NCBI GenBank assembly: GCA_027475525.1
Contig: JAMWFC010000091.1
Span: forward strand, 248,001-312,000
Direction: 5' to 3'
DNA: 64,000 bases
From: Macrolepiota albuminosa
Taxonomy: Eukaryota > Basidiomycota > Agaricomycetes > Agaricales > Agaricaceae
Numbering within the stretch: the stretch's first letter is position 1; each line of letters begins with the position of its first letter. The notes under the pieces were generated by a model. The model searched no databases and was not told where the DNA came from. It saw only the letters and a list, made by a program, of their open reading frames with translations. Made by a program: the position numbers and the translations under genes. Shown here in pieces: positions 10,541 to 20,356 of the stretch.

Positions 10541-12005
10541 TTATGAGCTATGCTGAAGAGGACCTGCAACGAGGACCTCTGACTCACTCTTTTGGCCACC
10601 TATAAGGGGGAGGAGCGCCTGGAGGAGGTACCAGAGCACTTGGAGGCAGCGCATTGCAAGATGAGGCAGGAGGAGCACCTGGAGGCAGCACATTGCGAGA
10701 TGAGGTGGTAGGAGCACCTGGTGGAGGTACCAAAGTGCTTGGAGGTGGTGCATGAGAAGCGCCAGGAGGAGCAGCAGCGAGTTTGGGGAAAAGATTCCAC
10801 TCCTCATAGGGGAGCGGAGTTGGAGGTGGGAAAGGAAAGGCCGTGCGTTCAAACATTGCCCTACGGGCACAGGAGTTAACCAGAGGCAGAAGGGGAAGCC
10901 ACGAGAGGCTCTTAGCAACGGCATGGAATTAGCAACCTAAGGTCAGGAGAGAAGAGACATTGACTAACCAAACTTGCCATGCTAGATGTAATAGGCAACT
11001 ACAACTACATGAGCAACAGTCAGGACACGCGCTAATGGGAGGCAAACCATGACCAGAGGTTCATCCAGACCAATCATCCACTCAGTGGATGCATCCAACA
11101 GGATTTGGTACCTGTGCACCAGAGTCATCATATTTTCATTCTCATGTGGAAAGCCCCCAGTAGGCATTATAGCCAAGAAATGTTCTATATGATCTAGAAT
11201 TGCAGGACAGTAGAGAAGTTTGGGATCCTCAAGAAGGATGGAGGGTTCTGGCATGATCTAGTACTAACAAACTCAAGGGCAGCAGAACCCATAAAATACC
11301 TCAAGCAACTTGCAGGGTCGCAGTGACTTAGGAATTCTTACATGTGCGAAACAATCATGGGGGGGGCGACAACAACAATGCATTTCATATAACGATGACA
11401 TTGGAAATCAAAAATCAAAAATCTGTTAGTCCTGTGGCGCTACAAAGGAGAGAAGATCACCTTACATAAATGACATGGGAGGCGGAAGCAAGTCAAGGAG
11501 CGGGCAACAGGAGGTGACACATCCCTCTTTGGAGGGACCGTGAAAAAGGCGACCACCGGTAGAAGAGCGAGGAGACTGGTGGAGAGGGCATGGTTAGACA
11601 GGAAAAAGAGGAGTAAAGGGGTAAGGGCAGATGGACCAGATAGTGACTTTCCTCCAGCAGCAGCTCAAGACGCTCTTTTGTTTCGGTGGGAGGAAGTTGC
11701 TTTAATTAGTGACTGTCAGAAAAGAAGAGGGCGAAAAGGCAGGAGCGCACCTGAAAAATGCGGCTCCAGGCCTTCTCCATGCTAAATTGCATCAGAGGTT
11801 TGCTATCCGACCAGATCTCACAGGCCACACGCAGCAATTGGCAGTGACAACCTAACTTGAGAACGCTGTCATCCAGTTCTGGCACGCTGCCAGCAGGATA
11901 GTGGTGAAGAAAAGAGGTGACACGCTCCAGGAAAGTAGGAGGATCCATCATGATGTGAGCATGATCACAGTGGGGAGTCCACACCAGGCCAGTTGGGCTG
12001 GCCAT
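10541..12005 (-). pseudogene. Unknown multi-segment minus-strand gene with repeated domain and Pro-rich tail
   Basis: Three coding-like minus-strand segments lie in a row: 11706-12005 (starts MASPTGLVW), 10982-11254 (starts MPEPSILLED) and 10584-10856 (dense in Pro, Ala and Ser with repeated PPPGAPP). The first two have the same layout: a hydrophobic helix, a P-x-G turn, an acidic patch, then a leucine-rich helix (YPAGSVPEL...LLRVACEIW versus MPTGGFPHE...LLDASTEWM). They may be two copies of one module. No named family is recognised and introns were not resolved. It sits downstream of the zinc-finger gene on the same strand. It may be cargo or a host gene remnant. Confidence 0.4.
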
Positions 12006-12514
12006 TGCAAAGACTGATGAGATCCAGTTGATGTATATTCAATTTATAGAATACGGCCAGCATTTTGACTGGCAACAGCGTGGGAGGACTTTTCACAAGG
12101 AATGAGGACCCTGGCCAATAGGAGGCGCTTGACTCATTGTTGGACCGTGCAAAAAGGCAGTCAACATTCTAGATCTAGCGCTTGTGATCACCATCACCAA
12201 ATAGCCACCAAGCAATCACTGGCACTCTATTACTTTATAGACTAAACTTCTTGCATGGATCCACTTATTATTTACAGACGATACCCTTTTCTTTTTAGGC
12301 TGGTGTGATAATGGCTATTGGGCCATGCTGGCAAAGGGGTTTTTGCGCTATAATGATCTACTGAGTGTTTCCCCTTTTTTTTCTTTTTCTTTTGATTACT
12401 TACAAACTGACAATTTTGGGAACAAGGGGGGAGCATTTAATTTTAGTATCACAAGCTACAAAGTACGTATCAAACAACAAAGTCCATAAAACTCAAAGTG
12501 CTACAGGCCGGCGA
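12006..12514. other. No gene recognised (intergenic)
   Basis: This AT-richer stretch has pyrimidine runs (about 12368-12400) and no coding signal on either strand. It separates the two minus-strand gene relics. Confidence 0.5.
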
Positions 12515-14544
12515 CTACAGATCATACTCGGGAAGAGCGGGATTACTCAAAGGAAGCAAGTCCCCATCCTGAATCGTGTTACTTGCTTGCCACTCAAGTG
12601 CATCAGTAATATTGTCATGGAGCTCGAGCAGGAGGAGCTCATGGCATGCTAAGGTGGAAATACGAGGACGCAGGTTGGTGAGTTCATGACCAACGACATT
12701 GGTCACATCCTTGATATGGTGAAGTTGTTGGCAGAGGTCAGCAGAAGGACGGAGAGGAGTGACAGGATAGGCAAACTAATCTCCGAGCCACAGAAAAGTG
12801 TTGCCAGTAACTCACATAGCAGGAGGGGGCATCCAAAAGGGATTGAACTTGCCAAAAGATTAGAGAGGGGAGAGAAGAAACTAAGGACGGACATGCCTGA
12901 ACGGTTACAGGCGCACGGGGGGTCCATTCATGGCACTCAATGCTGGGGGACATGGCTCTAGCAGAGGAAAGATGGATGCTGTAAGGAGGCAAGTACCTCC
13001 AGTGGTGACGGTGCTCACCCTGTGGTACCAAGGTTCCTTCAGACTCTGGTGCCATAGAAGATTCACGGGTACTAGGAAAAGAGGAGAGGCTGCAGGGAGG
13101 AGTAAGGGACGGAGTGATAGGAAGGACGACAGGAGTGTCGCTAGCCACAACCAGATCGGGAGCAGGTGTAGTGCCAGCAACAGACATGACAACATCTTTG
13201 GCAGGAGGGATATCTATGACAACAGGAACAGGGGTAGGGGACCTACCAATCAAGAAGTTAGCACAAAAGAAAAGAAGTTAAGAAAATCACGCACTGGTTA
13301 CCACTGGGGCCACTCTGGTGAGAGTTAGTGGCGATAGGGGGAGTAAGGCGAAGTAGGACAGCATGTACCACCAACAGCGCATCGGTATCGATAATGGGCT
13401 CAGCCTTATCATCATCCTCTCCCTCGGCATCCCTCTCAGTGTCCTCCCCCTCATCTGTAGACAACTCAGTGGTAGACAAAACCACAGGAGTAGCAGGCGC
13501 TAACTCGCGGCGCTTACCAGGACTCTTGCCAGGAGATGCAACAACAGGCTTACATTTTGAAGGAACAGGATGACAAGGAGAGCAAGCAAAGGGTGCCGCC
13601 ATGGTGGTGCCATCCTAGGTAGTCAGCAGCACCAGGCTGGCAGTGCTAATTGCAGTAGGCTGGTGAGTTGCTGCTAGATCACATTGCTGCATCATGAAGA
13701 CCCAGGCATCATGAACCAATACATGCTTGTAGTTCTTCTGCATAATGGCATCCCTACCCTGTTCACGAGTGTGAATTCCATTCAAAGCGCAGCCCTGTTT
13801 CAACACATTGCACCGATAGCAAGGAAGAGAGGCAGTGGGAAACCAGCAGCCCTCAGGATTGTTCTCAGACCAACACTTGTCACATTAAACAAAGTTAGCG
13901 ACGTCATCAACTCATCAAAGACAGACAAGTACTTACTGTGCCAATCTTTGCCCTAAATGCACGACACTCCAGGGGCATGACAGTAACCTTCTTCTTGGCA
14001 CCCAATACTTGGACACCAGCTGGAAGGCTGGTATCAATGACGGTAGTATCACGGCGAAGGTGCAACAGGTCATGAAGCTCCACATCGGTGAACATGGTCT
14101 GGTTAGGCACCTATAGACATCAAAATTTTAGGCGCTAAGGTCTAGCAACAACTACAGAAGCACTTACGACATATAAAGGAGCAACGCAAGCAGGGAGATT
14201 GATCTAGGATGAAGAAATCAATATCAGGGAATAAGAGAAATAAGTAAGGTACTCACAGTATGCTTGGGAGGGCTAACATGAGCAGGAGGCACTCATTCAA
14301 TAACAACGGCAAAATTGCATGGAGGACCATGGGAAGTTGGATGTGTCAGACCAGCCCATGGTTTGCTACAAGATACGGCAATATGTTTGATGGCTAAATG
14401 AGGTGGGGCAGTACGAACGGAAGAAGCAGCGCTTGGGGCAGCATGAGGGAGAGAAGCAGCGCCACGAAAAGGACTACCAAGAACAGAAGGAGGCTGAACA
14501 GAAGTCAAAGAAGGAGGAACGACAGGAGCAGAAGGGACAGTGGA
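12515..14544 (-). pseudogene. Multi-exon zinc-finger protein gene, 5' end cut by an LTR, two nonsense codons
   Basis: The minus strand gives a consistent exon chain: 14544-14257, 14203-14168 (36 nt), 14110-13937, then 13875 downward. Introns 14256-14204, 14167-14111 and 13936-13876 have GTGAGT or GTAAGT donors and TAG or AAG acceptors, and all junctions are in phase 0. A further intron near 13280-13250 has TGCTAAC and TAG. The protein carries a Cys cluster CYRC-x6-C preceded by CWSENNPEGCW, then CSPC-x5-C, an acidic patch (EGEDTERDAEGEDDDKAE), a Pro/Ser/Thr-rich stretch and a helical end (to 12515). Two in-frame stops, TGA near 14291 and TAG at 13615-13617, are each one C-to-T change from a sense codon. 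Family unknown; the Cys pattern C-x2-C-x6-C is shared with 15445-16743. Confidence 0.6.
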
Positions 14545-15317
14545 TGTCAGGTTCCGCTGAGTCGGGGGCTTTCCGGGAAAGCAACACCCTTACAATGCGG
14601 ACTTGACCTACGAATACTCGGGTGTCTGGAACTCCAGGGCTAGGACTCCAGGGTTCAAGACGGGGACAGGGGTAATCCCGGGAGAGGGGACTAAGTCTGG
14701 GGGTTTTGGGTTGAGAGAAGCTGAGGGTTGGAAGGGGGTCGAGTCGTGAACCAGAGGTTCTAAGACGAGACCAAGTTAGTAACTTAAGAGTCGCGAAGTG
14801 CGTACCAAACTTAGAGCACGTGAATATTCAGGCGTGCCAGTCGAAGCGTACCAATCAGGGTGTACCAGTCAAACAAGAGGGCACGCAATAACCAAAGTGA
14901 ATATCAAGACTATCGAATACAACGGGGAACTACGCTATAAGTACTACGGGATCGGGTCCGGGTTCCTAGGGTTCCGGGGTGTCTGGGATGAGTTCTGGGG
15001 GTCATTGAGTAGCGGGAGGGGGACTGTATACCGGGATCGCGCGTGTGGGGCATGCGATCAATTGGCGTGGAGTGAGCCGTGATGTGTGATGGCCCGGAAG
15101 CGGTCGCCATAATCCGATCGTGACCGGGGTTGATGGCGGTGGACCCTGGATCCGTGATGCGTGATTGCCGGGGTGCCGGGTGATGGCGGTCCTTGATGCG
15201 CGTGATGGCGGTGTTGGTAGTGGTGATGGCGGGACGTGTTCTGCGGGGTCGGAGGGAGGGTCCCGGATGGAGTTCCGGGGGTGACTCGGGGTGGATCCAG
15301 AGGGGGGGGTCATGACA
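14545..15317 (-). repeat. Family A LTR, complete (773 bp)
   Basis: It starts TGTCAGGTTCC at 14545 and ends TCATGACA at 15317. It aligns end to end with the two LTRs of Gypsy-A and shows what the interrupted copy at 5585-7422 looked like. Flanking 5-mers GTGGA and TCACC do not match, so it is not a clean solo LTR. Next to its minus-strand 5' end lies a purine-rich tract (GAGGGGAGGTGA on the minus strand), which could be a polypurine tract of a lost element. It truncates the zinc-finger gene relic on its left. Confidence 0.8.
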
Positions 15318-15444
15318 TCACCTCCCCTCAGCGCCGAGACCCTCTGAGGCGCGCGTGGACGGTGGTCCGGGCCAGGGTCCAGGCGTGGGATCCAGCACAT
15401 GTCTTGACACGTATCGAAAAAAAAATTTACCATCAAACTCAACC

Positions 15445-16743
15445 ATGTCGCGCACCCCGACACATTCCCTGATGCCCCTGCCCACCAACAAAGTTGCATC
15501 TTTAGTCGTGTGGGAGGCCCAGGATGGCCGGTATCGGCGCCGCCTGGATTGGGAGCGTGTCGCGGCGCTCTTTCAGCAATGTAGGTGTATCCACGTGCTT
15601 TTTGCTTGGCACAATCAACCTCCCTTTTTAGAACAACAAAACGCACCTGCCCCGGAGGCGGGACCCAGTCGCCTGCCGGAGACTGCCCCAGAGGCAGGCC
15701 CGGCCAGTCCCCCGCTGTCGGTTCCCGTGGCAGTTCCTCAGGCGGGTCCCAGTCGTCCCGTGCCTACTGTCCGGCCTCCCTGCCCTCCCCCTTCACCTTG
15801 CCCCCGCTTGGTCGCCCCACGTTTTTGTCGGTCGGGGATGGCCTCTGGTACCATATCGGTGGTTCCAGAGGATCTGCGTATCCCGTGGGCCATCGTGTCG
15901 CAGTCGGCGTTTGAGCAGGCCCTTGAGAGGCTCTGGGGGTTGCCCACCCATGTGTGGTGCGTTAGTAACGGGCCGGTAAGTGACCTCGCACCTTGTGGCC
16001 ATCGCTAATGTCAACCCAGTGTGTGCACTGTGCTTGCCAGTTGGTGCCGTGTCTCTTCGAGGCCTCCAGCCCGTCGTCCCAGAGAGACTCATCGGTGTGC
16101 GAGGCATGTCGTGACAATCATGAGCGCTGTTCCGTTTCGGCTTTATGGAGGGCGCGTTGCATGGCACGGGAGCAGGGGTGGCCGTTGGGGGGGGGTGACA
16201 CGCCGGATGGGGGTGGAGGAGAGGGACTGGGTGGTCGAGCCACCAGTGGGAGCGTCGGGGGGTTCTGGGGGAAATGGGGCCCCGACAAGGGGGTCTCGGG
16301 TCAGGAGGGCAGCGGGGGTGGGGAGTTGGAGCCGGCCCGTGGTCCTGGTCACGTGCCAGGCAACCCAGGCTGGGGCAAGCGGGGAGGGTCATGTCGACAA
16401 GGGGAAGCGGCAGGCGTCGCCCAGTCCTTTCTCCGGGCCTTCCAAGCGGCCACAGTCCTCCCAGGAGGCCCCTTCCCCGACCCCTCCTCTGCGTCTGTCC
16501 CCGGCGGCCTTCTCCCCCTTGTTGGGGCGGCCGCTGGGTGCGGACATGACGGCGCTGCAGGAGCGCATGGACCGGGCCGAGCGGGAGAGGCAGGAGCTGG
16601 CTGACCATCATCAGGTCACGGCCAAACATCTACGGGGAGTTCGAGCGACCCTGGCTTGGACTGAGGAGGCGGTGAGGCAGGAGGCAGCAGCTTGGCGGTG
16701 GGTGGAGGAGGACCGGGGGGCAGCAGCTCGGGAGTTACAGGAG
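15445..16743 (+). pseudogene. Zinc-finger/coiled-coil protein gene, frameshifted and cut by a Helitron
   Basis: An ATG at 15445 opens exon 1 (177 codons). A 44-nt GT-AG intron at 15976-16019, with a CTAAT branch-like site, joins in phase 0 to an exon starting CVHC-x6-C. A second Cys cluster (CEACRDNHERC) follows, giving a C-x2-C-x6-C plus C-x2-C zinc-binding pattern. Next come a Pro/Ser-rich stretch and a heptad-like coiled coil (LQERMDRAERERQEL to the end). The zinc finger and coiled coil are in different frames, and the switch falls near the G run at about 16184-16195. The reading ends at ARELQE, where the Helitron array begins. The pattern suggests a nucleic-acid-binding, oligomerising protein of transposon or host origin. 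No named family is recognised. Confidence 0.55.
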
Positions 16744-16785
16744 ACGAGCTACGATTCGTGCCTTCGGCACGAATTTCGTAGCTTG

Positions 16786-16819
<34 letters not shown>

Positions 16820-16893
16820 GACGAGCTACGATTCGTGCCTTCGGCACGAATTTCGTAGCTTGTTGGGGGCTTCGCCCCCAAACCCCCCCCAAC
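16740..16893. repeat. 77-bp-offset repeat with 31-G homopolymer (3 of 10)
   Basis: The 53 bp starting at 16740 recur exactly 77 bp later at 16817. The rest of the first unit is a run of 31 G at 16788-16818. The offset equals the nine other duplications. The G run looks like a sequencing or gap artefact rather than genomic sequence. Confidence 0.8.
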
Positions 16894-16987
16894 TAAGCCT
16901 CCACCCTAACCGTGCCTTCGGCACGAATTTCGTAGCTTGTTGGGGGCTTCGCCCCCAAACCCCCCCCAACTAAGCCTCCACCCTAAC
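16834..16987. repeat. Perfect 77-bp tandem duplication (4 of 10)
   Basis: Units 16834-16910 and 16911-16987 are identical. They duplicate half of the Helitron 3' hairpin and the GGGGCTTCGCCCC palindrome. Helitron-2 has one copy at the equivalent place. Confidence 0.9.
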
Positions 16988-17457
16988 CGAACGAAGTGAG
17001 GTTAGGGCTCCAAGTATGTATAAGTAACTTACCCTCCACCCCAACCTCACTTCGTTCGGTTAGGGCTCCAAGTATGTATATAAGTAACTCAGCCTTCACC
17101 CCAACCTCACTTCGTTCGGTTAGGGGTTCCAAATATGTATATTCATAACTCAACTTCTATCATGACTTACTTTCATTATGTCTTACTGATTCAAGCATAT
17201 GTTGTTAAAGAATAGAAAGTTCACATTTATCAAGAAATGATGTTACAATTCCAAGTTATATATATTCTATTAGTACAGTATCAACAAATATCAAGTTAGA
17301 TGCTAAAATATAAAAGTCAGTAATAAGTAGGTAATTAACAATCATACTCACATTTGTAAACCCAAAAAATAATGCTACAATTCCAAGTTATATGTACAGT
17401 ATCAAGTTAGATGCTAAAATATAAAGTTAGTAATAAGTATATAATTAACAATCACAC

Positions 17458-19008
17458 TTACATTTGTAAACCATTAAGAACTTCTTGATACACAATATTT
17501 GCAGTCGCTCTTGATGTATTTTCTTCTGACAAAATCACCTTGATACGATCTCCTGATGTGCATCGAGAAAGTGCAACATAGAGTTGGCCATGTGTAAAAA
17601 CTGGTGATCGAAGGTCCAATCCAACATGCTTGACTGATTGCCCTTGAGACTTGTTGATAGTCATAGCAAAGGCCAATCGAATTGGAAACTGTCTCCTGCG
17701 TAATGGTATGGGCAAATCCTCTTCAGAGGCATCTAGATTGATCCTTGGAATCAAAACAGTTGAACCTGCAAACTTGGCATCTCCACTGATAATATGACAT
17801 CTGAGGACTCTAGTGCTGATATGAGTGACAATCATTCTTGTTTCATTGCAAAGTCCTTTGGTTGTGTCCAGATTCCTGAGGAGCATGACAGGAACTCCAA
17901 TCTTCAAAGCCAGTTTAGCCAAAGGCAAACTACTGGCTTTCAAAGAGTTGAGATATTCCACAGGATATAAGGCAAGGCCATCAGGATTCCTGTTATCAGA
18001 GAGAACAGAATCTGCACTCTGTAAGATCCTTTCTTCACAGGATATAAGGCAAGGCCATCAGGATTCCTGTTATCAGAGAGAACAGAATCTGCACTCTGTA
18101 AGATCCTTTCTTCCCTGGATACCTCTCTAGAACTTCTGCATTGATCTCCTCTATATCCGAGTTCTTGCCAGAGAGAATAGTCCGGTCCAGATAATACTGA
18201 TCATTTTGAGGATGACCAATATCAGGATATGTGGAAGAAATCAATCCAGTGATAGAATTGTCATCACAGATCATCCTTTCAGGCAGTTTGACTGTTTCTC
18301 CAGGTCCTAGATTTTTCCCTGCACCAACATCCAACAACCAAGCTGCATGAGCAATATTGTCTACAGTCTGCTCCAACCGCATATTTTGGACCAAGTAATG
18401 GACTTGAATATTATCCCAAAGTCGGCCCCTTTTGAGTGAAGCAGCAATCATCTGCTGTCTGAGTCCATGTGGAACCACTGGAAGAGTTTGCCTAAAGTCC
18501 CCTCCAAAAACCACAGTGACTCCACCAAAGGAAATGTCATTATCGAAGATGTCTCTGAAGCCACGATCGACAGAGTCAATGGCATTTTTGTGTTGCATTG
18601 GAACTTCATCCCAAATAACAACTTTGGTGCGAAGTATGAGCTGTGATAACTGAGTTCCTCTCTTGATATTGGCAATGGATGTGTCAAGAGCAGGAATGGG
18701 AATTTTGAATCTTGAATGAGCTGTCCTACCCCCTTCCAACAATAAGGCAGCAATGCCAGATGATGCTACACATAATGCCACATCTCCATGGGAACAAACT
18801 GCAGCAGCCAGAGTATTGCAGACAAAGGTTTTGCCACATCCTCCAGCACTGTGAATGAATAGCATCCTGCCCAAATTGTTGTTCACTGAGTTTATGACAG
18901 CATTGAAAGTCTCCAGTTGTTCCACATTGAACTTGGCCTTGTTTTCCTCCACTCTTTGCTTGAGGTCCTCAACATCATAATTAGTTTCATCTTCCAAAAG
19001 TCTATTGC
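17458..19008 (-). pseudogene. Helitron-1 Pif1-like helicase exon, interrupted as assembled
   Basis: This last exon of the Rep-helicase gene encodes a superfamily 1B Pif1-type helicase. It has Walker A AGGCGKTF, Walker B VIWDEVPM, the GGDFRQTLPVV motif, and the C-terminal block NKSQGQSVKHVGLDL with VALSRCTS. It is joined to Rep by a 51-nt intron (19059-19009). The homologous exon at 25695-27169 is intact. Here the frame breaks at the 77-bp duplication 17959-18112, which is followed by one missing C relative to copy 2. In the family this domain unwinds DNA during rolling-circle transposition. If the duplication is an assembly join, the real gene may be intact. Confidence 0.85.
17959..18112. repeat. 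Perfect 77-bp tandem duplication (5 of 10)
   Basis: Units 17959-18035 and 18036-18112 are identical and lie in the helicase exon. Helitron-2 has a single copy (about 26195-26271). Confidence 0.92.
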
Positions 19009-19059
19009 CTAGAAGATTGATCAGTATTCAAGTCAATCTCTTATGCAAATGCCAATTAC

Positions 19060-20306
19060 CTGGAACTATATTCCAATTCTGTTGAGCCTCTGGCATGTTG
19101 GGAAAGTCTTTCAGAGTTTTCCCAAAATTCATCAAAGTGTCATTGATGAGATAAAGGCCATAGTCATAGACATCCTCATTGGTAAAGACTCGGTCCCTGT
19201 ATTGCCTAGTATGTTCCAATCTGTGTCGAAGATCATCACAGATAGAATGTTTGAATTCATCCCATAGAGCCTCAGGAGTGGCAGGAGCACAGTGGAATAG
19301 AATAGTGCAAAACAGCTGCCTGAGAGCTGATCCTAGTTGGATTGGAGCAGCTTCAGTGAGACACTGCCTCCATTCTGCATCATCCTCCAAAAGACCTAGA
19401 GCCTTGCATGCTTCTTGATAAGTGGGATAGATATGGCCATTGACTGTCCTGAGATCAGCCCATGAAGTTGCATTGGTTACAACAGTCAAGAGCATCCTGA
19501 GATAGAACCTTTCTCCCTGTCTTGGTGAAGCAAAATACATCCTTCCAATTGCTGTCCCTCTCTGCCTCTCCTTCCAACTCCGTTTAGATGCCCCTGTCTT
19601 GGTGAAGCAAAATACATCCTTCCAATTGCTGTCCCTCTCTGCCTCTCCTTCCAACTCCGTTTAGATGCTCATAAACAAACTTGGTTGGAAAGTTCTGATA
19701 AGTGGTGTTATTATTGGGAAACCTGGTATTGGCTTCAAACCAAGCTGTGAGTGCAGTCTTGTCTGCATTAGGTCTAGCAGCCACCACCTGTATTGGTTCA
19801 TCATCTGGGAAATAGACTTCATGCTGGTTTTCCAAGTGCACAGGCAATCTGTACACTGAAGGATATTCAGCATGCATGTTGAATTCAAAGATGTGCCAGC
19901 AAGCCTCAGGAGCAGAAATGTATCTGGCATCCAAGTGTTCCTTGATTTCATCCCTCTCCTCCCTAGCAATCTCCAAAGTTGTCCTATCATGGCCCTTGTA
20001 GATGTACTTGTGAATGTATTTGATTGCATCCACTGAAGCACAGACTTTCACATTGATATGACATTGAAATTTGGCTGAGAGATATGGATTGTATGGGACA
20101 ACATTACGATTGTCATAACGACGACCATGCTTTTCAAAAAAGCGGCCATTGTTAGGTCTGGCATATTGGGGATAGCCATCATCACCATACTGTGTAGCTT
20201 CCTGAAATTCCTTGGGATATCTCTTGGAACATTTGCCATCTACCATGCACTTGGCATTGGGAAAATCTGCTCCACATGGACCATGAACCATATTGGTAGT
20301 AACAAC
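19060..20306 (-). pseudogene. Helitron-1 Rep C-terminal exon with the two-tyrosine motif, interrupted as assembled
   Basis: The exon lies between introns 19009-19059 and 20307-20356. It begins VVTTNMVHGPCGADF and contains the Helitron tyrosine motif KYIHKYIYKGHD, with two Tyr separated by three residues; these form the covalent DNA link in the family. The frame is lost at the 77-bp duplication 19515-19668, which is followed by one missing T compared with copy 2. Copy 2 (27221-28391) is otherwise nearly identical and open throughout. Confidence 0.85.
19515..19668. repeat. Perfect 77-bp tandem duplication (6 of 10)
   Basis: Units 19515-19591 and 19592-19668 are identical and lie in the Rep C-terminal exon. 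A single copy occurs in Helitron-2. Confidence 0.92.
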
Positions 20307-20356
20307 CTAATAACAAAGGTCAGTTACTGCATTGATAATTCAAGCAAAGCCAATAC

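Noticed and set aside
14545..15317. Clean solo LTR
   Set aside because: The flanking 5-mers do not match, so simple LTR-LTR recombination with retained target duplication is not supported.
15793..16629. 278-codon minus-strand frame opposite the zinc-finger gene
   Set aside because: It is Pro/Arg-rich low-complexity sequence caused by high GC on the coding strand. The plus strand has the better gene: ATG, phased intron, Cys clusters and coiled coil.
16744..16896. Extension of the zinc-finger gene past ARELQE
   Set aside because: The added codons are translations of the Helitron hairpin and the G run.
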